A stretch of 5,815 nt of DNA from Desulfobacterales bacterium (GTDB lineage: Bacteria; Desulfobacterota; Desulfobacteria; Desulfobacterales; JAUCGF01), in the NCBI GenBank assembly GCA_029940345.1, contig JAOZRC010000373.1, positions 1 through 5,815 of the forward strand. Direction: 5' to 3'. Below, piece after piece: positions 1 to 5,428 of the stretch (position 1 is its first letter; each line of letters opens with the position of its first letter). A model generated the notes under the pieces. The model was not told the DNA's origin and did no database searches. It was given only the letters and a program-made list of their open reading frames with translations. The translations under genes and the position numbers were made by a program.

Positions 1-203
1 CACTTTTACCAGTAATGTTAGCTTCAGGTGCCTGTGATGAATCGTAACGCATTCTTTCAGATTGCAAACTCGCGCTGTACCAACTGAAAGTCTACTGAAA
101 TTGTTACGGTGCCACATTGCGAAAAAAGTGTAAACTGCTTTTAGACCTATATGAAGGATGCCAAAACGCGGCATGAATTTTGATTATCCGTCATTTCAAG
201 CTT
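1..203. other. Intergenic left end, no gene seen
   Basis: All frames are interrupted by stops within short distances. Two weak palindromes are present: CTTTCAG (54-60) with CTGAAAG (84-90), and ATGCC with GGCAT at about 159-175 around a 7-base loop. The complement of CGCTGTACCA (about 73-82) repeats TGGTACAGCG at the left edge of the inverted-repeat element (1172-1181), hinting at a further degenerate copy of that repeat family. Confidence 0.35.
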
Positions 204-710
204 CTAATAAATTCCCAATTCGGAAAGGTACTCATAAATTCCCGAACTTTTTAATTTCAGACGCATAAATTCAGAAATAGTGGGTTGAAACGGACGCTTT
301 TTCAGGTGCATTCTCATCTCGCTGAGTGTCCGGGAGCCTTTCTTGGTGTTGCAGGGTTTACAACAGGCAACGCAGTTATCAAAATCAGTTGCACCACCTT
401 TGGATAAAGGCGTCACATGGTCAATCGTCAAGTTTTTACCTTGAAAACCACAATACACGCATCGGTGTTGATCTCGGACTAAAACGTTTTTCTTACAAAA
501 AGGAACTTTGCTCCGATAAACCATGCGAACGATTTTTAACAAGACAATAACGGCTGGCACTTTAAACGCTTTTTCAACACATCGCACGACCTTATCCGAG
601 TATTTTAAAACTGTTACTTTATTGGCCATCACCAATTTGACGGCTCTTTTCCAGCAAACTGTGCCGAGAAATGTGTAATCGGCATTTAAAACGATACATG
701 ATGCGTTCAT
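204..710 (-). CDS. Stand-alone HNH endonuclease (COG1403 type)
   Basis: This 168-residue protein is a predicted metal-dependent DNA endonuclease of the HNH superfamily. The N-terminal half (about residues 1-70) follows the pattern of the widespread stand-alone COG1403 proteins: 'VLNADYTFLGTVCWKRAV' and later 'VPAVIVLLKIVRMVYR'. The catalytic zinc-ribbon half contains C84-x2-C87, the core T-I-D97-H98, N112 in 'FDNCVACC', and C117-x2-C120 followed by N121 and 'KKG'. Both zinc-binding CxxC pairs and the HNH residues appear intact, and the length is normal for the family, so it is probably functional. The ATG is at 710, with AAAGGA on the minus strand at 727-722 serving as a slightly distant ribosome-binding site (11-base spacing). 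The gene stands alone, with no methylase, integrase or phage gene in view. Its biological role (restriction, repair, defence or mobile-element remnant) is not known. No convincing intrinsic terminator follows it. Confidence 0.9.
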   Translation of the reverse strand: MNASCIVLNADYTFLGTVCWKRAVKLVMANKVTVLKYSDKVVRCVEKAFKVPAVIVLLKIVRMVYRSKVPFCKKNVLVRDQHRCVYCGFQGKNLTIDHVTPLSKGGATDFDNCVACCKPCNTKKGSRTLSEMRMHLKKRPFQPTISEFMRLKLKSSGIYEYLSELGIY

Positions 711-794
711 TTGACCAATTTTCCTTTAAAATTATAAATTGAGAACTGATGTGGTTTACATTTGCCCCTGTTTGCTAATATTCCCAATGACAAT

Positions 795-838
795 AAAAAA
801 AGCCCCTTACAGTATGTTTTAATACCGCAAGGGGCTTT
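795..838 (-). terminator. Intrinsic (rho-independent) terminator, minus strand
   Basis: Perfect 10-bp arms AAAGCCCCTT (799-808) and AAGGGGCTTT (829-838) enclose a second 4-bp stem (GTAT 812-815 with ATAC 822-825) and a 6-base loop. Read on the minus strand, the GC-rich stem is followed by an uninterrupted run of seven T (801-795). This is the classic intrinsic terminator layout. On the plus strand the stem is followed by AATGACAAC, with no T-run, so the terminator is directional. It lies upstream of the HNH gene and therefore ends a transcript coming from beyond 840, which fits the small unit at 863-1076. Confidence 0.85.
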
Positions 839-862
839 AATGACAACATACTGGAACAGATA

Positions 863-997
863 TTAATGCATCCGTTCTCCCTCTTTAGAAAAAACTGTGC
901 GAGTTAAATTCCATACACAAATCACACCATCAGATGGGAGAATTATATGGTTTGTAAAACGATGCTTTGAATAAATAGCTTGCAATCTTATAATCAT
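863..997 (-). CDS. Small ORF (44 aa) between a strong promoter and a terminator
   Basis: The reading frame starts with ATG (complement of 995-997), beginning MIIRLQAIYS and ending GERMH, and stops at TAA (complement of 863-865). I recognise no family. The peptide has no clear membrane segment or signal peptide; it has a basic N-terminal third, and the middle 'HIILPSDGVICVWNL' is hydrophobic but broken by charged and polar residues. The argument for it is context. A near-consensus sigma-70 promoter lies about 45 bases upstream of the start, and an intrinsic terminator begins 25 bases after the stop. The GAGG ribosome-binding site (complement of 1012-1015) is 14 bases from the ATG, farther than ideal, so translation may be weak. 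The alternative is that the roughly 245-nt transcript is a non-coding small RNA and the frame is accidental. Confidence 0.4.
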   Translation of the reverse strand: MIIRLQAIYSKHRFTNHIILPSDGVICVWNLTRTVFSKEGERMH

Positions 998-1047
998 ATT
1001 TTATTTGTTCGCCTCAATGAAAAAAACAATTTTTAAATTAAATAAAA

Positions 1048-1076
1048 TTTATACAGCATTATTCAAAGAAAGTCAA
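1048..1076 (-). promoter_or_regulatory. Near-consensus sigma-70 promoter, minus strand
   Basis: On the minus strand, TTGACT (1076-1071) is followed by exactly 17 bases and then TATAAA (1053-1048). That is five of six matches in each box at optimal spacing, in AT-rich surroundings. The start of transcription would be near 1041 and the transcript would run to the terminator at 838-795, about 245 nt. There is no longer gene on this strand between the two, so the promoter must serve a small protein or a small RNA. Confidence 0.65.
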
Positions 1077-1204
1077 TAAAAATAGCAAGCGCTAAACCGT
1101 AGGGAAACAGTAATCCGGGCATGTTTCTAAAAATGTGATTAGCAAATTAAACAAAACGGTCGAAAGCGGTCTGGTACAGCGATTTGGAAGTTCGTCCCCC
1201 AAAT

Positions 1205-1354
1205 TTCAACCTGTGCAATTCCTTCAGAGTCCCGTCAGGACGGCATATTTGTAGCATCAACGGGCTGATATCTCGTCAGAGTCCCATTGTACTACAAATA
1301 TGCCGCTCTCACGGAGCTTTTAAGGAATATTTTATTTCAATCGCACAGGTTGAA
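1205..1354. repeat. Large stem-loop 1 inside the repeat element
   Basis: The outer arms TTCAACCTGTGC (1205-1216) and GCACAGGTTGAA (1343-1354) are perfect 12-bp complements. The inner arms CGGCATATTTGTAG (1241-1254) and CTACAAATATGCCG (1292-1305) are perfect over 14 bp. Between them, 1219-1240 pairs imperfectly with 1306-1327 (about 15 of 22), giving a long interrupted hairpin with an insertion of about 15 bases on the right arm. The sequence TCAGAGTCCC occurs twice directly (1224-1233 and 1276-1285), and GTCC-CGTCA-GGAC (1229-1241) forms its own small palindrome. This style, CCCGTCAGG followed by GGCATATTTGTAG, resembles intergenic REP-type palindromes; that resemblance is from memory. Confidence 0.75.
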
Positions 1355-1369
1355 TATACTCGCGAAGGC

Positions 1370-1444
1370 CATAATTGGTGATTTTATAATTGATCAATAC
1401 CTTAATTCATAGGCGTAAGACATATTTCAAAATCACCAATTATG
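1370..1444. repeat. Stem-loop 2 inside the repeat element
   Basis: The arms CATAATTGGTGATTTT (1370-1385) and AAAATCACCAATTATG (1429-1444) are perfect 16-bp complements around a 43-base loop. The loop contains a perfect 10-bp palindrome, ATTGATCAAT (1389-1398). Weaker pairing continues outward: TATACT (1355-1360) faces AGTATA (1454-1459). The strong conservation of both arms implies either recent origin or selection to keep the fold. Confidence 0.75.
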
Positions 1445-1468
1445 ACCGTGCCAAGTATATTTTCAATG

Positions 1469-1538
1469 GGCAAATTCCAAATTTGCCTTACAATAGATAG
1501 CAATCTGACTGACGTAGGATAATTTTGAAAATTGTCCC
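1469..1538. repeat. Two short hairpins in the right part of the element
   Basis: GGCAAATT (1469-1476) and AATTTGCC (1480-1487) form an 8-bp stem with a 3-base loop. Further right, GGATAATTTT (1518-1527) and AAAATTGTCC (1529-1538) pair at 9 of 10 positions around a single base. They add to the impression that nearly the whole 1186-1568 stretch is made of foldable units. Neither is followed by a T-run, so they are not terminators. Confidence 0.55.
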
Positions 1539-1625
1539 GCTGCTAAGTTGGGTGGGGGACGAACTTCCGAGTTGCAGTACTAGGCATGCCTTTTCGATAT
1601 ATCAAGGCACCGCTATTATTGTAAG

Positions 1626-1654
1626 TTGACACTGTCAAAAATTGTAAGTATCAG
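1626..1654 (+). promoter_or_regulatory. Candidate sigma-70 promoter with palindrome on the -35 box
   Basis: A perfect -35 hexamer TTGACA (1626-1631) is followed 17 bases later by a weak -10, TATCAG (1649-1654). It lies 40 bases before the proposed start of the signalling operon and on the same strand. The -35 box is one arm of a perfect odd palindrome TTGACA-C-TGTCAA (1626-1638), which could be a repressor operator. The weak -10 is the reason for caution. Confidence 0.4.
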
Positions 1655-1694
1655 ATGATAATAATTCACTAGCAGGCATCTTTATGATATTGAA

Positions 1695-3098
1695 TTGCCA
1701 AAGGCGTTAGAAAAACAGGAGTCGGAAAAGCAGTCTGTTGGTACTAAAGGAAAAAGCATACAAAAACGAATGATGGAACAGGAACTGAAAATTGCCGGTA
1801 ATTTAGCCGCACAGGCCAATAAGCCCAAGAACTCCAAAGAACCAGGGATAGGCTTGGCAAATATCAGTAACGACATCAAGACCCCTTTAAATATTATTAT
1901 CGACTCGACGGAATTGCTGCTTGGAGATGAAGCTGATGCCAGTCGACGGGAAAGCCTGCGTAATATCTGGCGCGCCGCTCAACGCCTTTCAAATATCATC
2001 AATAACATGCCTGATTCTTCTTCCGCCCAAGAAAAAAAATGTGATATGGGGGAAGCCATGGTGCGTCGATGGCTTGAAACCGGAAATGATTTCTTTGAAC
2101 CTGCGGACTTTATTCATTCCTATCTGCTGAAACTCCCCGCCGCAATCGAACGTCTCAGGGATGCGATTTGGCGCAATCAACCCGAAGCGATTGAATTTCG
2201 GGCGCATGAAATTAAAGGTGTGACCGGTAATCTTGGGATGACGGAAGTATATGAACTGGCTGCCGGGATCAACCTGGAAATTGTGAAAAACGGATATGAT
2301 ATCGGAAAAATCAAAAAACAGTTTATTGATCTACAACGGGTGATGGCTTCTATTCCGGATGCGTATTTTGATGGGTCGTATACGGATACGGTGTCGGCCC
2401 CGCTAAGTTATGAACCGATACAAACGGAAAATGATACGATCCTGGTGGCAGAAGATAACCCGGTGAACCAGCTTTTTCTCAAAGGCTTGCTCAGAAAAAT
2501 GAATTTCAAGGCTGATATTGCCAATAATGGCAAAGAGGTGCTTGAAAGGCTGTCCCAAAACAGGTATGGTTTGCTTCTTTTAGATATACAGATGCCGGTT
2601 ATGGACGGGTTGGCAACCATCGCCCGTATTCGGGCGCAAAATAATTTGAAAAAATTTCCTGTTATCGCGCTCACCGCCAATACGTCTGCAAACGATGTCG
2701 CTCAATATTTAAAAGCCGGATGTGACGACTATTTAGCGAAACCGATTCAACCTGATAAATTGGAAGCTAAAATTCGTGCGATGATTAAAGCTGACGTCAA
2801 GACAGGAATTGAAAAATATTTTCAATCGGAAGTCGTCGCAACACCCACCGCACCTGAAATTCCGGCCGCTCACCCAGAGCCTGCTTTTCTTGAAATTGTG
2901 ACGACCGCATTGACCGAATTAAGAGAAAACACACGGATATTTGACCCTCAAAAGGTGCGCGAACAGGCTGGCGCATTGGCGGAATTGGAGGAAATTGCCC
3001 AGATCGCTCCGATTATTGCGCAATTAAACTATTCAGCGAAAACCTTTGATGACGAAGTCCTGGCATCTGTAATCGAACATCTTGAGGCGCTTTTATGA
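1695..3098 (+). CDS. Phosphorelay protein: degenerate HisKA - HPt - REC, no ATPase domain
   Basis: This 467-residue soluble protein derives from a hybrid sensor kinase. A charged, probably coiled-coil lead (1-50) precedes a HisKA-like helix hairpin (about 51-105, 'LANISNDIKTPLNIIID'). The invariant SHE becomes S58-N59-D60, so the phosphoacceptor His is Asn. No HATPase_c domain follows. An HPt domain with an intact histidine (H171 in 'RAHEIKGVTGNLGM', about 132-225) comes next, then a complete receiver (248-365: E253-D254, D297 in 'LLLLDIQMPVMDG', T327, K349). The tail (398-467, 'RIFDPQKV...AKTFDDEVL') resembles the C-terminus of large hybrid kinases. It should not autophosphorylate but could pass phosphate between H171 and D297 or to the next gene's receiver. 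The start is uncertain: TTG 1695 lacks a ribosome-binding site; ATG 1684 has one (AGG 1674-1676) but opens an 8-codon frame out of register; in-frame ATGs lie at 1770 and 1773. A frameshifted or deleted N-terminus is likely. Confidence 0.85.
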   Translation: MPKALEKQESEKQSVGTKGKSIQKRMMEQELKIAGNLAAQANKPKNSKEPGIGLANISNDIKTPLNIIIDSTELLLGDEADASRRESLRNIWRAAQRLSNIINNMPDSSSAQEKKCDMGEAMVRRWLETGNDFFEPADFIHSYLLKLPAAIERLRDAIWRNQPEAIEFRAHEIKGVTGNLGMTEVYELAAGINLEIVKNGYDIGKIKKQFIDLQRVMASIPDAYFDGSYTDTVSAPLSYEPIQTENDTILVAEDNPVNQLFLKGLLRKMNFKADIANNGKEVLERLSQNRYGLLLLDIQMPVMDGLATIARIRAQNNLKKFPVIALTANTSANDVAQYLKAGCDDYLAKPIQPDKLEAKIRAMIKADVKTGIEKYFQSEVVATPTAPEIPAAHPEPAFLEIVTTALTELRENTRIFDPQKVREQAGALAELEEIAQIAPIIAQLNYSAKTFDDEVLASVIEHLEALL

Positions 3099-4177
3099 CG
3101 CCTGGCGGCACAGTTTTAATTATTGATGACGTATTGGAAAACCGCAAGTTGGTGGCCGCTATCCTTACACAACACACCGATTACACGATTTGGACGGCTG
3201 CGGACGGAATGGCGGTTTCGGCAATTAGTCCTCATAAGCTCCCGGACCTTATCCTCCTTGATATCATGATGCCCCAAACGGATGGGTATGAAGTTGCCCG
3301 CAAGCTGCAGGAAAATGAACTAACCCGTCAAATTCCGATCATTTTTCTAACGTCAAAAGCGGATGCGGACAGTAAAATTTACGGTTTTCAGCAAGGCGGG
3401 GTGGATTATATCACCAAACCGTTTAATAAGGATGAATTGCTGGCGCGGGTGAACGCGCATATACGGCTTAAAAACTTTCAGGATGAGCTAAAATTTAAAA
3501 ACAAAATGTTGGCCGACCGTGAAGTGCATCTGACCCACCTGGTTGAAGAAAAGACGCAAAAAATCGAAAATGTGACCATCGCATTGGTCACTGCGCTTGA
3601 AGACGCCAACCTTGCCAATGATGGGGACACCGGCAATCATATCAAACGCGTCAGCGCTTATGCGGCGCTCCTTGCCAGGGCCTATGGCGCGGACACGGAT
3701 TTTGTGAAACGCATTAAACTATTCGCATCGCTTCATGATGTGGGTAAAGTCGGGATTACGGACGCTATTTTAAAAAAACCGGGTCTATATACTACCGGTG
3801 AATTTGACCGCATAAAGCAACATGTGATTATCGGGGGAGATATGCTGAATAATCCCGCCTTAGACCCGATGGCCCGCAATATCGCTTTGTACCATCATGA
3901 AAAGTGGGATGGGAGCGGTTACTGTGCCGGGCTGGCGGGTGAGTCAATTCCGCTGGAAGCGCGTATCGTCGCGCTTGCGGATGTCTATGACGCCTTGTCT
4001 AGTCAACGCAACTATAAACCGGCGTTCCGGAATCAAAAAGTTGAAACGATTATTTCAGAAGAGCGGGGTAAACATTTTGACCCTCGGATCGTGGATATTT
4101 TCCTTGAACAAAAGGACAATATGCATGATATTAAACAGTGTTATAAAGATGACAGTTACGGACTTTCAGAAAAATAA
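3095..4177 (+). CDS. REC - HD-GYP response regulator, cyclic-di-GMP phosphodiesterase
   Basis: This 360-residue cytoplasmic response regulator is predicted to hydrolyse c-di-GMP when phosphorylated. The receiver (about 5-122) has the acidic pair D11-D12, phosphoacceptor D56 in 'LILLDIMMPQTDG', T86 and K108 ('TKPF'). A charged helix (about 124-160) links to the HD-GYP domain (about 165-340). The metal and catalytic residues are present: H182 ('DTGNHIKRV'), H214-D215 with K218 ('LHDVGKVGI'), H243, H267-H268 and D272. The signature GYP reads G-Y-C (275-277) in 'HHEKWDGSGYCAGL', a departure at the proline. The rest is typical, including 'ALADVYDAL' and 'ERGKHFDPRIVDIFL'. The ATG overlaps the stop of the preceding gene (ATGA), with GAGG (3084-3087) 7 bases upstream, so the two are translationally coupled. 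The upstream HPt/REC protein is the obvious phosphate donor. Length and motifs indicate an intact gene. Confidence 0.93.
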   Translation: MTPGGTVLIIDDVLENRKLVAAILTQHTDYTIWTAADGMAVSAISPHKLPDLILLDIMMPQTDGYEVARKLQENELTRQIPIIFLTSKADADSKIYGFQQGGVDYITKPFNKDELLARVNAHIRLKNFQDELKFKNKMLADREVHLTHLVEEKTQKIENVTIALVTALEDANLANDGDTGNHIKRVSAYAALLARAYGADTDFVKRIKLFASLHDVGKVGITDAILKKPGLYTTGEFDRIKQHVIIGGDMLNNPALDPMARNIALYHHEKWDGSGYCAGLAGESIPLEARIVALADVYDALSSQRNYKPAFRNQKVETIISEERGKHFDPRIVDIFLEQKDNMHDIKQCYKDDSYGLSEK

Positions 4178-4302
4178 TTTTACGGTATTAGCAGTCGTCG
4201 GGGTATTTCAATACAGCACCCTCGTTCTGTCCGTGTGTTCCGAATCATTCGCAATTTTTGTTTCATTGATTTATTCGCGGTTTATAGCAAAGGAGGAAAT
4301 TT
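4178..4302 (+). other. Leader of the small ORF; no gene seen
   Basis: This 125-base stretch between the HD-GYP stop and the small ORF has no convincing protein, terminator or promoter. The absence of an intrinsic terminator after 4177 leaves open that the small ORF at 4303 is read through from the signalling operon. It ends in the consensus ribosome-binding site AAAGGAGG (4289-4296). Confidence 0.4.
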
Positions 4303-4476
4303 ATGTCCGCCAGTTACACCCATATTACGGTTGGTGGATATCACCTTCGAACCAGCCCGTTTGGAGGCATTAGAAGGCTTTCCCGAAGAGGCCATAATCA
4401 GCTCATCAATAACGCTAGCGCTATTTGGTTTTCGAAAGCATCGCTTATTACGCCTTTCCTTGATCATGTGAATTAA
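4303..4476 (+). CDS. Small ORF (57 aa) with consensus ribosome-binding site
   Basis: The ATG at 4303 sits 6 bases after a perfect AAAGGAGG (4289-4296), the strongest translation signal in the window. The 57-residue product (begins MSASYTHITV, ends TPFLDHVN) is basic, with an arginine-rich stretch 'IRRLSRRG' around residues 23-30. It has no signal peptide, membrane helix or recognised domain. A GC-rich hairpin follows 12 bases after the stop. It is the third gene in the same orientation after the phosphorelay pair and may be co-transcribed with it. The frame one base later reads '...VDITFEPARLEALEGFPEEAIISS', which looks at least as protein-like. The true gene may therefore be longer and broken by a frameshift soon after the start, leaving this ORF as a remnant. 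I cannot decide between a real small protein and a pseudogene. Confidence 0.4.
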   Translation: MSASYTHITVGGYHLRTSPFGGIRRLSRRGHNQLINNASAIWFSKASLITPFLDHVN

Positions 4477-4576
4477 ACGTAACCGTTTCCCCCTCCTCGG
4501 TTTCGAGTGGGGGGGATTCAAATCAATAAGTCAGCTTTTTCACGCTCATATTTTAAGGGGGCGTAAACAGTTACGT
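4477..4576. repeat. Diverged inverted repeat pair flanking the hairpin
   Basis: ACGTAACCGTTTCCCCC (4477-4493) matches the complement of GGGGGCGTAAACAGTTACGT (4557-4576) with one substitution and a 3-base gap. Each copy is itself a small hairpin (AAACG/CGTTT at 4475-4488; CGTAA/TTACG at 4562-4575). They enclose 4494-4556, between the small ORF and the permease. This looks like a second palindromic repeat family, different from the one at 1171-1583. Confidence 0.5.
4489..4515 (+). terminator. GC-rich hairpin after the small ORF, possible terminator
   Basis: CCCCC (4489-4493) and CTCG (4496-4499) pair with CGAG (4504-4507) and GGGGG (4509-4513) around a GTTT loop, with a small interior bulge. 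It is stable and placed just after a stop codon, but no T-run follows on the plus strand (GATTCAAATC). It is either a weak terminator or an mRNA-stabilising hairpin. Confidence 0.4.
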
Positions 4577-4633
4577 CCAATCCGTAAGTTCCCAGATTCT
4601 AAATGGAAAAGTTCTTTTTTGACCTATTTTTAA

Positions 4634-5428
4634 ATGACAAAAATGAAGCCTATCCTCTTAACCACATTATATAAACATCGCCGCTATATCTGGCATAATG
4701 CCTGGAACGAACTGCGCTACCGGTATGCCGGCACAGGGATGGGACTCTTTTGGAATGTCTTGCATCCGCTTGTTACCATTCTTTTGTATACCATCGTTTT
4801 TTCATGGATTTTCCCGAAACGTTTTCATGAGGAGAGTTATGTGCTCTACCTGACATCCGGGTTGCTCGCCTGGCGAATTCTGTCTGATACGATCCGGCGC
4901 GGCAGCAACACTTTTGTCGAAAATTCCCGTTATATGAAACGGATGACAATTCCCGCGGAAGTCTATGTGGCCACGGTTGTTTTAACGTCGACATTGCTGC
5001 TGGTGATTTATTATCTTTTATTTTTACCCTTTACGTTTCTATTTGATAAAATACCAGGATGGTCTTTATTGTTTCTTCCCGCACTTTTACTCTCCATACA
5101 ACTTTTAGCCTTTGGAATAACCCTGATATGCGCTAACTTTCGAGCGCTTTTTCCTGATGTCGCCGAAATTATCAACGCTATTCTACCCTTGTGGTTATGG
5201 ACGTTGCCTATTATCTATCCGGAAACGATAATACCGGAGTCTGTCCGCCGCTGGCTATTTTTAAATCCGCCCTACACGTTTATTCGTGGAATCCAGGATA
5301 TTATTGTCGCACGGAAACTTCCGGAATTAACAGACTGTCTTATCATCGTTGCATGGATTCTTTTAATAGGGTGGATCGGAGATGCAGTGAATAGAAAACT
5401 TAAGTCTCAGGTCAAAGAGGCAATATGA
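4634..5428 (+). CDS. ABC-2 type permease for O-antigen/polysaccharide export (Wzm/TagG type)
   Basis: This 264-residue inner-membrane protein is the transmembrane half of an ABC exporter that moves lipid-linked polysaccharide across the cytoplasmic membrane. The N-terminal cytoplasmic helix is typical ('NAWNELRYRYAGTGMGLFWNVLHPL', residues 22-46). About six membrane segments follow, near 38-60, 70-85, 112-136, 144-166, 177-200 and 235-252. The family signature 'LNPPYTFIRGIQDII' is at 210-224. The length is normal and the sequence appears intact. An in-frame TAA sits directly before ATG 4634, so the start is there or at ATG 4643; no good ribosome-binding site is visible. The stop TGA overlaps the ATG of a broken downstream gene that has a good ribosome-binding site. 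The ATP-binding partner (Wzt) is not in this window, so it must be encoded elsewhere or have been lost. Homologous families include O-antigen, teichoic acid and capsule exporters, and the exact cargo cannot be told. Confidence 0.93.
   Translation: MTKMKPILLTTLYKHRRYIWHNAWNELRYRYAGTGMGLFWNVLHPLVTILLYTIVFSWIFPKRFHEESYVLYLTSGLLAWRILSDTIRRGSNTFVENSRYMKRMTIPAEVYVATVVLTSTLLLVIYYLLFLPFTFLFDKIPGWSLLFLPALLLSIQLLAFGITLICANFRALFPDVAEIINAILPLWLWTLPIIYPETIIPESVRRWLFLNPPYTFIRGIQDIIVARKLPELTDCLIIVAWILLIGWIGDAVNRKLKSQVKEAI

Larger units (their letters stand above)
1171..1583. repeat. Non-coding element bounded by inverted repeats (MITE/REP-like)
   Basis: The 15-base perfect inverted repeat GGAAGTTCGTCCCCC (1186-1200) and GGGGGACGAACTTCC (1554-1568) bounds 383 bases. 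The similarity continues outward: CTGGTACAGCGATTT (1171-1185) against the complement of 1569-1583 matches at 10 of 15 positions. No reading frame inside looks like a protein, and no transposase is present. The interior is filled with further inverted repeats, listed separately. I see no clear target-site duplication at either boundary. The layout suggests a non-autonomous mobile element, or a composite of REP-like palindromes, inserted between the small minus-strand unit and the signalling operon. An RNA from this stretch would be highly structured. The family is not identified. Confidence 0.75.

Noticed and set aside
555..569. TGGCAC-N5-ACGC, a sigma-54-like sequence on the plus strand
   Set aside because: The -24 box is perfect and the GC spacing is right, but the -12 box is poor and it lies inside the HNH coding region with no plus-strand gene downstream.
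731..760. TATAAT (complement 736-731) as the HNH promoter -10
   Set aside because: The -35 is poor, and the implied transcript start would fall on the ribosome-binding site at 727-722, leaving almost no leader. The true promoter is unclear.
953..976. Tiny frame after GGGAG (MVCKTML) on the plus strand
   Set aside because: Only seven codons, with no promoter; it lies antisense to the better supported minus-strand unit.
1184..1381. 65-codon plus-strand open frame
   Set aside because: It lies wholly within the palindromic element, its sequence is dictated by the repeat arms, and there is no ribosome-binding site or family resemblance.
1547..1568. GTTGGGT near the right inverted repeat as an integron attC core
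   Set aside because: No matching complementary core at the other end, no cassette gene between the arms and no integrase; chance match to a degenerate motif.
3897..4373. 158-codon frame overlapping the end of the HD-GYP gene
   Set aside because: Most of it is the shifted frame of the well-supported HD-GYP gene and the product resembles nothing.
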